From: an uncultured Acidimicrobiales bacterium
GTDB lineage: Bacteria > Actinomycetota > Acidimicrobiia > Acidimicrobiales > SZUA-35
Length of the DNA: 64,000 nt
Direction: 5' to 3'
Assembly: GCA_937997485.1 (NCBI GenBank)
Contig: CALKTH010000012.1
Coordinates: 16,111-80,110 of the forward strand
The position numbers were made by a program, and so were the translations under genes. The stretch's first letter is position 1, and every line of letters starts with the position of its first letter. Positions 15,355-24,346 of the stretch are shown here, piece by piece. The notes beneath the pieces were generated by a model. It worked only from the letters and a program-made list of their open reading frames with translations. It had not been told where the DNA came from and searched no databases.

Positions 15355-17016
15355 CTAGGCCAGGGTCACACTGTCGACGCTCACCCGAATGGGTGTGCCA
15401 TCGAATCGGGTGAGGCGGTACTCACCCTGCTCGGCCACTTCTCGCAGATGATCTTGGAGGAAGCTGATCCCTGCTTCCTCGCCGACCGTGAGGCCGTCAT
15501 CGCCATCGGCCCGCCAGTGCACACCGGCGATGTTGCGGCCCGTGGCGATATTGCTGGCCAGCTTGTCCAGCTCGCCGCCGAGCGTGAGGTCCTCGCCAGT
15601 CCACTGCCGAAGACGGTTGCCGTTGCGATTGGCGTGGACAGCCCGAGGAAGGACGAAGGACTCCTTGAAGAGTGCTTTCAACACGGTGACGGCGGCGCCG
15701 GCGATTGTGGCGTGTCCAGCGGGGTAGGAGGGATGCGTCGGTGAACCCTCGGGGTACGCCTGCGGGAGCAGATGGGAACCGTGCGCGTCCATGATGCGAT
15801 CGAGAACGGGTGAGTCGAGCAGCTCGGTATCGAGGCCGTAGTCACGGGTTCCTGACATCTGATGCATCACGCGCCCGCCGAGTGCTTCGGGGCGAAGCTT
15901 GCGGTGAACGAGCCACTTGTGAAACCAAGCGGGTCGGAGACCGATCACCGCGGCATGCGCCACGAGATCGAGCTGCGCCGCCGGACCGAAGGTCAGGAAC
16001 GCACCTTCCCGCAGTGCCGCCGAATACGGACTCTCATCGAGAGCATCCGGGCCAAAGCCAAGACAAATGAGCCCGGCATGGAGGTACGCCTGGAACGTGT
16101 AGTCGGAGTGCACGTATTCGGCGAGATCTCGGCCGTTGGCGATCCACGTGGCTCGTCGCTCGAAGGTCGGACTGTCCGTTGGACGCACGCCACGTTGAAC
16201 GTCGAGCCACTCCGGCGTCGTGGTCATGAAGTCCTGCTTGGTCCGAGGTCGGCGCGCCCGTTGGCTGCGAGCATCCCGACCTTCCGGGACATCGAGCATC
16301 AGGAACTGAGAGACGTACGGCCCCGTCAGGTCACCGGCCGTAGGACCTCGGAAGAGTGTGGCTGGAGTGACAGCTCCGCTCTCTCTCGGGCCAGTGAAGT
16401 CCGAGAATGTGCTGAGATCGGTGGCCGCCTCGCCGATGACGGCATCGTCGGCCCAATCCTCGAAGGCGACGTCGCGGGTGAGCGCCATCCAGTAGACCTC
16501 CGCCGCCTCCGCCGCCTGTCGAGCACTGCCCAGAGCATGGACGGCGGGCATGTCGAGCGTGTGGCTGTCGGCTCCGAAGAGCGAGAAGCTGTGCGCCGCG
16601 CGTGGGTTCGCGAGTTTGGCCGTGCCGCCGGCCGGCAGGGCGTTGATGTCGGTGGCAGACCCGCTGTTCACAGCTGAGACAAACGCGGCGAACACCCCGG
16701 GGTCGACCTCGCCGTACTCGTTGTGTGGCAGCGTCTTCGTGAAGCTCCCTGCGCCGTCGGGAAATCTCGCTTCGTCTCCGTTGGTGGCCAAGATCGGAGC
16801 TGGCCGGCTGGCCTGGAACGCTGCGGCGTCGATGCGTCGCTGCTCCGCTTCGAGTGCCCGAGCACCGAGCCCCGCCGTCTGCGCACGGGTTGGAGGCGCC
16901 GCCGACGTCGCTTCGGCGACTGGTGCGTCCCCAAGCACGATCGCCCCTGCAGCGGCACCGAGTCCGCCGAGCACGCGACGACGCGAGACGGCAGAACCGT
17001 GCGTTCGATCCTTCAT
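15355..17016 (-). CDS. Tat-exported vanadium-dependent haloperoxidase / PAP2-like protein
   Basis: A 553-residue secreted enzyme. A twin-arginine signal (SRRRVLGGLGAAAGAIVLG) starts it. The three vanadate/phosphate-site blocks are present: KWLVHRKLRPEALGG, HPSYPAGHATIAG and GRNIAGVHWRADGDDG (Arg and apical His). The family oxidises halides with hydrogen peroxide or acts as a phosphatase; sequence alone does not decide. ATG 17016 is chosen because AGGGGGG lies about 6 bases upstream, so a 14-residue extension from 17058 is unlikely. It stands alone between the lysS repeat and the OmpA cluster. Confidence 0.88.
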   Translation of the reverse strand: MKDRTHGSAVSRRRVLGGLGAAAGAIVLGDAPVAEATSAAPPTRAQTAGLGARALEAEQRRIDAAAFQASRPAPILATNGDEARFPDGAGSFTKTLPHNEYGEVDPGVFAAFVSAVNSGSATDINALPAGGTAKLANPRAAHSFSLFGADSHTLDMPAVHALGSARQAAEAAEVYWMALTRDVAFEDWADDAVIGEAATDLSTFSDFTGPRESGAVTPATLFRGPTAGDLTGPYVSQFLMLDVPEGRDARSQRARRPRTKQDFMTTTPEWLDVQRGVRPTDSPTFERRATWIANGRDLAEYVHSDYTFQAYLHAGLICLGFGPDALDESPYSAALREGAFLTFGPAAQLDLVAHAAVIGLRPAWFHKWLVHRKLRPEALGGRVMHQMSGTRDYGLDTELLDSPVLDRIMDAHGSHLLPQAYPEGSPTHPSYPAGHATIAGAAVTVLKALFKESFVLPRAVHANRNGNRLRQWTGEDLTLGGELDKLASNIATGRNIAGVHWRADGDDGLTVGEEAGISFLQDHLREVAEQGEYRLTRFDGTPIRVSVDSVTLA

Positions 17017-17146
17017 CTGAACCCCCCTTGTTCTGAGGGAAACGCTTCCCCTCGACATGGTTCTACGGGTTCAGCTGTCGTCCGATCTGTGAACGAACGC
17101 ACATAACGAACGATCTTTTCAAACGGGGAACGAAAATGGGACGAGT

Positions 17147-18148
17147 TCAGCCCAACAGGCCCGAAATGATGAACTCGCCACGGCGGTTCAACTGTCGCCC
17201 CTCGGGCGTCTCGTTCGTGGCGATCGGATCCGACTCACCTCGAGCATCGATGGTGAGCCGCCCGGCGTCGATGCCTCGGCCCACCCAGTAGTCCCGAATC
17301 GCGGTGCCGCGCTCCTGCGAGAGTGTCAGGTTGCGGGTGTCGCTGCCCTGGGCATCGGTGTGGGTCACGATCTCGATGGTGACAGTCTCGAAAGTGGTCA
17401 TGAGGCTTGTCCCCAGTTCGAGGATCGGCACGAAGTCGTCGGCGATCTGGCTCGAGTTTGTAGCGAAGAGGACGGTGTCTTGCACCACCACGGAGCCACC
17501 CACGCCCTCGCCAGGGGCTCGTTCGTCGATGACGTACTCGTTGATCACGTTCTCTTCGCCGAGGATCACGGCGGCACGTCGAGCGATCTCGTCGCCGAAG
17601 TCGGCATCGGGCACGGCGCCAGTGAGCGTCAGCACACCGGACTTGAGATAGGACACGCGGATTGGCACGTCGGCCGGAAGCTGAGCGGCGTCCTCTCCCG
17701 CCTGGTTTGCGTCTTCGCCGGCTGCCTCGTCGCCCGCTGCGCCTTCAGCGGCGTCGTTGTCGTCAGCCGCATCACCGGCATCCTCGTCGCCCTCAGCGGC
17801 TGCATCCGCGCCAGCGGCGGCGTCATCCTCTGCGGCGTCACCAGGCTCGGATTCATCAGCGTCCGGCGTCGGCGCTGCCGTTGTCGGGGCGGCGGTGGTG
17901 GATGGGGCCGCCGTGGTGGGAACAGCGGTGGTCGGAACAGCGGTGGTCGGAACAGCTGCGGTTTCGCTCGTTGCGTCGTCGTCGTTGTTCGAGAAGGTCT
18001 GACCAAGGAAGAATCCGGCACCGAGAATCAGGGCTACGCCGGCCACACCGGCGAGGGGCATCAGCCCTGCCTTCTTCTTCTTTTCCGGCTCGGGCTGTCC
18101 CCCAGGATCGGGAACGGAACGGCCAGCCCATGTGGGCGGTTGGTTCAT
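17147..18148 (-). CDS. Membrane-anchored BON-OmpA protein (ArfA/OmpATb-like)
   Basis: A 333-residue protein. Residues about 25-27 are a lysine run, followed by one transmembrane helix (LAGVAGVALILGAGFFLGQT). Next comes a long low-complexity linker of Thr-Ala-Val-Pro repeats and an Ala/Asp/Glu-rich stretch, then a BON-like domain (VSYLKSGVLTLTGAVPDADF) and a C-terminal OmpA peptidoglycan-binding domain (VTIEIVTHTDAQGSDTRNLT, LSQERGTAIRDYWVGRGID). The BON plus OmpA order resembles mycobacterial OmpATb/ArfA. ATG 18148 overlaps the stop of the upstream FHA gene by 4 bases. Confidence 0.85.
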   Translation of the reverse strand: MNQPPTWAGRSVPDPGGQPEPEKKKKAGLMPLAGVAGVALILGAGFFLGQTFSNNDDDATSETAAVPTTAVPTTAVPTTAAPSTTAAPTTAAPTPDADESEPGDAAEDDAAAGADAAAEGDEDAGDAADDNDAAEGAAGDEAAGEDANQAGEDAAQLPADVPIRVSYLKSGVLTLTGAVPDADFGDEIARRAAVILGEENVINEYVIDERAPGEGVGGSVVVQDTVLFATNSSQIADDFVPILELGTSLMTTFETVTIEIVTHTDAQGSDTRNLTLSQERGTAIRDYWVGRGIDAGRLTIDARGESDPIATNETPEGRQLNRRGEFIISGLLG

Positions 18149-20151
18149 CGCTGTGGCTCTCTCGTCGCCTGGGCGCTGGTGCGCCGCTTGATTAGTGCAA
18201 CAGCTCCGGTCAGGTCGCCACCTGCCGCATCGTTGCTGGGGAAAAGGTAGGCCGTCGGCCGGGCTTTCGGCGACTCTTCCTCGGCTCGCTCTGTCACGAA
18301 CAGGGTGTCGACGGCTGCATCGAGGGCCGTTTCGAGTCCGGCGCCGGCCACAACGGAGAGGCGGGGTTCGGGTCGTCGACACACACGAGCCAGGCTCGCG
18401 GCGAGGTCGGCTCGGCGGGCACTTCGGAGGAAGCTGAGCATCCATGGGAGGTCGGCGATCAGCAGCGTGACGTCACGCTCCGCTCCAGAGCGTTGGCTGC
18501 TGCTCGCCGCGTCGAGCGTCTGGTCGATCGTCCGAAGCAGACGGTCGAGGCTGCGGTGGTCGTCGATGGCTGCGTAGCGCCGACATTGGGGGAGCTGCGC
18601 CAAACGGATGAGCTTGCGATCTCCTCGATCAATGATGAAGAGGTCCAGGGGCGAGCCGGACGAGATGGAGGTCAGAACTTCCCGAGCCACCGACGAGTTG
18701 CCGGTGTCAGGATCTGCGGCCCGGACCAGGACTTTGTGGGAGATCTGGGCCTGCTCGGTCAGGGCGCGGTCGCGAAGATCGATGACGGTGGCGCCATCGC
18801 CTTGGAGGCCGCTCCGTTCGATCGTGGCTGCCTCGGAGGGATCGGCGGTCATGATGTTTCGTGTTGCGAGGTGCTGAACGACTTGGCGGGCATGCGGATC
18901 GGTGATCCCGTGGGGCGCCAGGCCCCGGGCGATCGCTCCGCCGGGCATGTTGGCGAACGCGGTTCCGTTCTCATTGATGACGATCGAGAAGGTGCATGCG
19001 GCGGGGAGGTCGGTCTCGCGCTCGGCGACGAAGATCTGTGTTGAGGCCGGGTCCACTCGCATGGTCGAGGCCGCACTGTCAACGAGGAGGAGCTGCTGGC
19101 GACCGCCAACGGGCTCCCGGAGCAGTGCTGATAGCGCTTGATCTGAGCGACCGTGGGCGGTCCGAAGAAGCCACGCCCACTCATCGAGCTGGGCCTCAGT
19201 TCCCTGCACCCGCACCGCGAGATGGCGAGGGTGGAATTGGGTCATGGCCGAAGTGCAGAGGTGGCGGGCAACGGCGGTCGTCGCGGCCCGAGGGCCAACG
19301 AGGCCAACGGGTCCATCCGAGAGATCAACCGTGAAGGGCACAGCGGCCAGGAAGTCGTAGTTGCTCACAACGTGCTCAAACGCCCAGGCGGGCTGAGCGG
19401 GCGCAGCGATAGGTGGGCTCCACTCGATATCGCCGGAGGCAACGGCCACACGCCAGTCACCCCGCTTGGCTTTCAGAGGACTCCACGTTCGCTCTTCTTG
19501 CACGATGTCGGCGATGGACGCTGGGCCGGGGTATGCGTCTCGCATGGCTCGGGCCTCCGTGATGCGAAGGCATTGAAGATCGTGGCTGAGTCGTTTGGTT
19601 GCCGCGGCGACTCGTTCCTGGTGCTCTTGTTCAGCTCGACGCTGCCGGCGGCCATGCCACACCACGTCGATGAGAATCCCAGCAAGCGCGATGCCAACCA
19701 AGATCAGCCAGCGTCGATCGAGGAGAGCCAGACCGAATCCGATGGCGGCCACGAGCAGCCAGACGGGGAGGGGGAGGAGGCGCCGCCGCTGCCGAATGGG
19801 CGGCACCGATTCCACTGCAATCGTGGGAGGCGGTTCCTTGAAGCTCGGCCCGGCGATGGACTCGACGGAGAAGTGGTCGGTGCCGAGCTGAATGATGTCG
19901 CCGGGAAAGGCTGAGACCGGCTCGGCGACGGGGACGCCCTCGACCGCAAGCGGCTCATCGCCTTTGGTCACGGTGACATAGTCCCGCCGGTCGATCTCCA
20001 GCAAGAAGCTGACGCTTGACGGTTCGCCGTCGGAGAGACCTGCGGATCCCTGCGAGTCGGGCCCGAACCGGAACGTGCCCCGGCGCAGCGGAAAAGAGCG
20101 ACCTGCCGTCAGTCCGGCCTCGTGGCGGAGTCTGATCACGTCGTCGGCCAT
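18145..20151 (-). CDS. FHA-domain membrane protein resembling an EssC/EccC N-terminal half
   Basis: A 668-residue protein. Residues about 1-95 look like a degenerate FHA domain; two hydrophobic helices follow (LLPLPVWLLVAAIGFGLALL, WLILVGIALAGILIDVV). Next is a coiled region (RRAEQEHQERVAAATKRLSH) and a TWSPLKAKRGDWRVAVASG block, then GPVGLVGPRAATTAVARHLC, like the linker before the ATPases of type VII secretion FtsK/SpoIIIE proteins. No convincing Walker A (GxxGxGK[ST]) or paired ATPase domains follow, so the motor part seems lost or highly diverged. ATG 20151 is chosen for GAGGAA upstream. It is co-transcribed with the OmpA gene. No WXG100 gene is nearby. Confidence 0.6.
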   Translation of the reverse strand: MADDVIRLRHEAGLTAGRSFPLRRGTFRFGPDSQGSAGLSDGEPSSVSFLLEIDRRDYVTVTKGDEPLAVEGVPVAEPVSAFPGDIIQLGTDHFSVESIAGPSFKEPPPTIAVESVPPIRQRRRLLPLPVWLLVAAIGFGLALLDRRWLILVGIALAGILIDVVWHGRRQRRAEQEHQERVAAATKRLSHDLQCLRITEARAMRDAYPGPASIADIVQEERTWSPLKAKRGDWRVAVASGDIEWSPPIAAPAQPAWAFEHVVSNYDFLAAVPFTVDLSDGPVGLVGPRAATTAVARHLCTSAMTQFHPRHLAVRVQGTEAQLDEWAWLLRTAHGRSDQALSALLREPVGGRQQLLLVDSAASTMRVDPASTQIFVAERETDLPAACTFSIVINENGTAFANMPGGAIARGLAPHGITDPHARQVVQHLATRNIMTADPSEAATIERSGLQGDGATVIDLRDRALTEQAQISHKVLVRAADPDTGNSSVAREVLTSISSGSPLDLFIIDRGDRKLIRLAQLPQCRRYAAIDDHRSLDRLLRTIDQTLDAASSSQRSGAERDVTLLIADLPWMLSFLRSARRADLAASLARVCRRPEPRLSVVAGAGLETALDAAVDTLFVTERAEEESPKARPTAYLFPSNDAAGGDLTGAVALIKRRTSAQATREPQR

Positions 20152-20329
20152 CGGAGGCCGTTCCTCGGGTGCTTGGCCCACAGATCGCCACGCTAGTTGG
20201 CGCTCGTCTCACCTCACAGGGCGAAGTTTCTCATCATCGTCACTCTTTGACGCTGCGTGTTGAAGCATCCACGGAGGGTGCTGAAACCGCGTGATTTCGG
20301 GAAAATTCGCGTGTCGAACCCGGAACGTT

Positions 20330-21856
20330 CTACTGGAAAGTGACGACCATGGGAAGCGGCTCGACCGCGTTGGTCTGGCTGGGTGATGCGGTGGGGAAGT
20401 CCTCGTCGATGAAGTTCTTCCACCCCCACCACAGGGTCTGGTCGGGTCCGAGAGGGTGCTCGATCATCTGGTCGTACGTTCCGTACTTTGATCCGAGTGG
20501 TCCTTGGCCGTCCACGTGCACAACGACGGCCAGTTCCGGTGGGGTTCGGACGAGTTCTCGATCGGGAAGCATCTGGATCTGGAACTGATGGAGGACCAGC
20601 ACCTTTTGCGGGAGCGAGTGCGCCCGAACGAGATCGGTCAGGTAGTCGACGACCGTGTTGATTTCTGCTGCGTCGACGTTGCCGATTTGCACGAGGTGCT
20701 TCTCGTCCGGTTCGAGGCGCCACTCGGGATCGAGGGCGAGTCCCACGTTTGGAAGGACGAGGAACTCCTCGTAGAGCTTGGCTTGGGTCAGGAAATCGGT
20801 GCGGCCGGGCTGGAGATCGATGATCACGAACAGATCGTTTGCGGTGGCGATCTCGACCCACTCCCGCATATCTGCGGGGGCGAGTTCGTTCGAGTAGTCG
20901 TTGTCGTCGCCCGGCTTCCAGTCAGCGACCGTGGCGATGATCTCGAACATGCCGATCACTGGCGGTGTCCCATCCAGCTGGTAGCTGTCGACCATCGCCT
21001 GTACCCGCTCAACGGCTCGCTCAGGCCCAGTTTCGCCGAGAAGACCGAGACGGAAGGTGACCGGGCTGCCGTAGAAGCCAACCATGCGGCGGTCGGGGAA
21101 CACGGTCGTACCACCCCCGGGCAACTCGGTGCCGGTCTGGCGGAGTTCCCATTGCCAGCGAGTCGTGGGATCGACGCCCTCGGAGAACAGAAGATTCGTC
21201 TGCGCTGTCTGCACGAACGGGTCGAGATCCGAAGGTGTTCCTGCCGCCACAGCGATGGAGGAACGGTCGAGGCTCGGGCGCAGCAGCTCGGCCGTCACGG
21301 CGTCATCAGTGTTGAACACCAGCAGTGCGGGCGGCGTCTCCATCTCGCCGACTCCCATCTCCTCGACGGGCTCGGCGAGGCGCACGGGCAGATCCAGCGA
21401 GGTGCTCAGCTCATCCACGGCATCGGGCCCACCGAGCCACACAACTTCCCCGGCATCGAGCCGGGCGATCTCAGCTTGGAGCTCCGCCGGATCCTCGCCG
21501 AGAAGGAGGAGGGGGAGCTGAGCGTCGGCGCTCCAGCTGGCCGCATCCTGACGAGTGCCGCCGACAACGGGCACGATGCCCACCGTGTCGGCACAGGGAA
21601 AGAGCGCTGCGCTGACAACGACAGATGCGGCGGTCGGGTCGGCAGGAAGCGCATCGAGCGTCGTGAGATCGATCTCATCCAACGGACGCTGTTCGTTGGT
21701 GCACGGAGGCTCAGTGGTGGTGGTTGGCGCCGCTGTCGTCGAGGTTGTCAGCTCGCCGCTCTCATCGCCCGCACTGCCGTCGGTTGCAGCGGAGCCGGAG
21801 GACGTGCAGCTCGCCGCCACCAGCGCGAGGGCAGTCAGAAGAAGGAGAACCCTCAC
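20330..21856 (-). CDS. Large lipoprotein, cell-wall-binding-repeat-like plus putative barrel domain
   Basis: A 508-residue lipoprotein with lipobox LVAASCTSS after a Leu-rich signal, and a Thr/Ser/Pro linker (TTSTTAAPTTTTEPP). Residues about 75-210 resemble cell-wall-binding repeat 2 modules (LPLLLLGEDPAELQAEIARL, then VVWLGGPDAVDEL). The C-terminal half (PVIGMFEIIATVADW, LFVIIDLQPGRTDFL, NVGLALDPEW, KVLVLHQFQIQML) reads like alternating strands and helices of a TIM barrel. I cannot name a function. The GTG start overlaps the stop of the response regulator gene by 4 bases (GTGA), so the two are coupled. Confidence 0.65.
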   Translation of the reverse strand: MRVLLLLTALALVAASCTSSGSAATDGSAGDESGELTTSTTAAPTTTTEPPCTNEQRPLDEIDLTTLDALPADPTAASVVVSAALFPCADTVGIVPVVGGTRQDAASWSADAQLPLLLLGEDPAELQAEIARLDAGEVVWLGGPDAVDELSTSLDLPVRLAEPVEEMGVGEMETPPALLVFNTDDAVTAELLRPSLDRSSIAVAAGTPSDLDPFVQTAQTNLLFSEGVDPTTRWQWELRQTGTELPGGGTTVFPDRRMVGFYGSPVTFRLGLLGETGPERAVERVQAMVDSYQLDGTPPVIGMFEIIATVADWKPGDDNDYSNELAPADMREWVEIATANDLFVIIDLQPGRTDFLTQAKLYEEFLVLPNVGLALDPEWRLEPDEKHLVQIGNVDAAEINTVVDYLTDLVRAHSLPQKVLVLHQFQIQMLPDRELVRTPPELAVVVHVDGQGPLGSKYGTYDQMIEHPLGPDQTLWWGWKNFIDEDFPTASPSQTNAVEPLPMVVTFQ

Positions 21857-22485
21857 TCGATGCCGTGTTCGAGGGCGTAGCGGACGAGTTCTTGCTTGCG
21901 GTTGAGGTGGAGCTTGCCGAGGATGTTGCGCACATGGTTCTCGACGGTCTTCGGGCTGATGAACAGCTCCTCGCCGATCTCCTTGTAGGTGTGGCCGCGG
22001 GCGACGTATTGCAGCACTTCCCGCTCCCGGTCCGACAGCGGTTGTGCCGCACCGCTGACCTTCGACATCTTGCGGAACTCGCCCAGCACGAGGCTTGCGA
22101 GGGCGGGAGAGAAGACGGGCTCGCCCTGCGCGGCCTTCCACAGTTCGCTGCGGAGCTCGTCGGGTGGTGTCGACTTCACGAGATAGCCATTGGCGCCCGC
22201 CGCTACGGCGTCGAGGAGATCTCGCTCCGCCTCGCTGACGGTGAGCATCACGATGTTCGTGTCGTCACCACACGTCTTCGCCACCTTGATGCCGCCACCG
22301 TGAGGCATGTTCAGATCGCACACCACGAGGTCAGGCTTGTGCTTCTCGATCGCAGCAATGGCTTCATTCGCATCGCTCGCTTCGGCCACGACGTGAAAGC
22401 TCTCGCCGAGATCGGCGCGCACGCCGCTTCGCCAGATCGGGTGGTCGTCGGCGAGAACGACAGTCACGTGGCTCGTGAAACTCAT
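21853..22485 (-). CDS. NarL/FixJ-family response regulator
   Basis: A 210-residue two-domain regulator. The receiver has the acidic pair (VVLADDHPIWR), the phospho-acceptor in LVVCDLNMPHGG, the Thr/Ser switch in IVMLTVSEAE and the Lys in GYLVKSTPPDEL. The C-terminal LuxR-type HTH reads LSDREREVLQYVARGHTYKE and LFISPKTVENHVRNIL. ATG 22485 is preferred to the 5' in-frame extension. The likely partner kinase is at 24347-25495 on the same strand, now separated by an opposite-strand DUF4157 gene. Confidence 0.9.
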   Translation of the reverse strand: MSFTSHVTVVLADDHPIWRSGVRADLGESFHVVAEASDANEAIAAIEKHKPDLVVCDLNMPHGGGIKVAKTCGDDTNIVMLTVSEAERDLLDAVAAGANGYLVKSTPPDELRSELWKAAQGEPVFSPALASLVLGEFRKMSKVSGAAQPLSDREREVLQYVARGHTYKEIGEELFISPKTVENHVRNILGKLHLNRKQELVRYALEHGIE

Positions 22486-22750
22486 CCCGAGAGTGTGACA
22501 GCCCCACGCGCACGAGCGCGACACCCACGAACTCCAATGTGAGACGAGGTGCCTGGTGCCATGTGGAGGGTCTGACCCCGCAGCCGGTCACTCGGGCCCG
22601 AAAGGGCCCGAAAGGGCAACGCTCACTGCCTGATCGGGCACACCGATGACCTCGAGCATGCTGGTGGTTTGACAACGTCGCCCGCTCCGCTGACGATGCT
22701 TCGAGACGTCGGCATGCGGCTGGCCGAGCTGGGTTTGCGAGGTGATCGGA

Positions 22751-24307
22751 ATGGAACGACGTGAGCAGTCGCCCCGGGTTGGCGGCCTGCGGGCGCGGGC
22801 GGAGGCTCCGCCGACGCACGACGAGCGACGTGAGCATGATGCGAAGTCCGGTGCCACGACCCACGTCGCCGATCCCGCGAACCAGATGCAGCGGCTGCAG
22901 TCGCTGGTCGGGAACCGTGCCATCAGTGCCAAGCTGGAGGTCGGGGACGTTGACTCGCCGCACGAGCGTGAGGCCGATGCCGTGGCTCGACAGGTGGCAG
23001 GGACCTCCCGGTCGCCTGGCGCCCACTCGTCTCAGAACATGGCCATCAAGAACCAGGCGCTGACGCGGATCGAGCCAGCGGTGGGCCAAGGGGGTCGACG
23101 CTTCGACGACGAAGTCCGAGCCCCCGTAGAAGACCATCTCGGTGTCGACCTTTCCGGTGCGCGCCTTCATACCGGCGCCGATGCTGACGAGATGAGCCGC
23201 TCGATCGGGGCCAAGGCCTTTACTGCCGGTTCCGACGTGTATTTCAAGAACGGCGCATTCGACCCTTCCTCGTCGAGCGGACAGGAGCTGATCGCCCACG
23301 AGCTGACCCATGTCGCACAACAGCCCCCCGTTGTTTCGCGGGCGCTGGACGACGAGGAGGAGGTGGGTCCCGGTTCTGGAGGTGTGACCTTCGCTCCTGG
23401 CCCAGCCGACGCGTTCGAGAAGGCCAAGTACTCGAGCCGACTCGCCAGCGGGTCCGGAGACGGTTACTCCGAAGCGGCGCCCAAGCCAGGCATCGGCGCG
23501 CGAGCAGTCGAGGCAGCGAACTCGGGCGGATCGGCGTTCGATGCGGCCGAAGTCGGTCTCGGCGCAGCCAGCGCCGTCATCGGTGGCGCGTCTGGGCAGC
23601 TCGCTGGAGCCGCGGTCGGCGTCGCGGCCGGCGGCATCACCTACGGCGCTGTCTCCGGAGCCGCAGGCCTTCGCCAGATGTACACCGGCCACAAGACGTC
23701 GAATGCCCTCGACAATGCGCCGACGAAATCAAAGCGGGGCGACCAGGCGAAGGAGTACGCCCAGAAGAAGATGACGAAGAGGAAGCGCGGCGGTGCTCTC
23801 AACGCTCTGCTTGGCGCTGGCGCCGCTGGCGTCTCGATCGCCGGACTCCTCACAGGGGGCGCCGCACTCGGCATCATCGGCCTCGTCATTGCTGGCGGCA
23901 GCCTCGGGCTCGGTCTCTACCGATTCCTTCACACGAGGAAGCGTCGGGCAACCAAGAAGCGGGAGTACGCCGCCCTCATTGCCGCGGAGTCGAAGGGAAC
24001 CGGCGACGCCGCCGTCCGAGCACAACAGCTGATCGCATCGCTCGGAGTCGAGGCCAGCGGAGATGAGGCGTCCATCGCAAGCAAGCTCGAGAGCAGGCTG
24101 GGTAAGGAGTTCGAGTCGAAGCGATTCGCCGTTGCCCAAGACATGGTCGAGATGTTGGTGAACGGCGAGCCCCAGGAGCGATTCGACGCGAGTGCGCTCC
24201 TGAAGGCGCTCAATGAGGATCCGGGTCGCGTGCGGGAGCAGTACGACCGGGGAGAAGCACGGGCGGCGATTGGGTCGATCGCAGCCAAGTTGAACGGCTG
24301 GAACTGA
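22751..24307 (+). CDS. DUF4157 (eCIS core domain) protein with glycine-rich hydrophobic segments
   Basis: A 518-residue protein. The N-terminus is charged and disordered-like; residues about 110-195 form the DUF4157/eCIS core domain: DHLGVDLSGARLHTGADADE, AFTAGSDVYFKNG and the metalloprotease-like HELTHVAQQ. This domain occurs in proteins linked to extracellular contractile injection systems and in toxins. The middle holds Gly/Ala-rich hydrophobic stretches (GLGAASAVIGGASGQLAGAA; AGVSIAGLLTGGAALGIIGL) that could insert in membranes, split by a basic segment, with a helical C-terminus. ATG 22751 has GAGG 8 bases upstream. No sheath, tube or baseplate genes are in the window. It could be a stand-alone effector or protease; target unknown. 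Confidence 0.72.
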   Translation: MERREQSPRVGGLRARAEAPPTHDERREHDAKSGATTHVADPANQMQRLQSLVGNRAISAKLEVGDVDSPHEREADAVARQVAGTSRSPGAHSSQNMAIKNQALTRIEPAVGQGGRRFDDEVRAPVEDHLGVDLSGARLHTGADADEMSRSIGAKAFTAGSDVYFKNGAFDPSSSSGQELIAHELTHVAQQPPVVSRALDDEEEVGPGSGGVTFAPGPADAFEKAKYSSRLASGSGDGYSEAAPKPGIGARAVEAANSGGSAFDAAEVGLGAASAVIGGASGQLAGAAVGVAAGGITYGAVSGAAGLRQMYTGHKTSNALDNAPTKSKRGDQAKEYAQKKMTKRKRGGALNALLGAGAAGVSIAGLLTGGAALGIIGLVIAGGSLGLGLYRFLHTRKRRATKKREYAALIAAESKGTGDAAVRAQQLIASLGVEASGDEASIASKLESRLGKEFESKRFAVAQDMVEMLVNGEPQERFDASALLKALNEDPGRVREQYDRGEARAAIGSIAAKLNGWN

Positions 24308-24346
24308 CTGGTCTGCACGTCGTGGCGGCTCGGCGCGAGCCTCTGG

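Noticed and set aside
20214..20240. Seven-residue leader-peptide-like ORF (MMRNFAL) before the FHA gene
   Set aside because: Too short and without attenuator structure or regulatory codons to support it.
22590..22616. Short tandem GGGCCCGAAA repeat upstream of the DUF4157 gene
   Set aside because: Only two units; too short to call a repeat element or operator.
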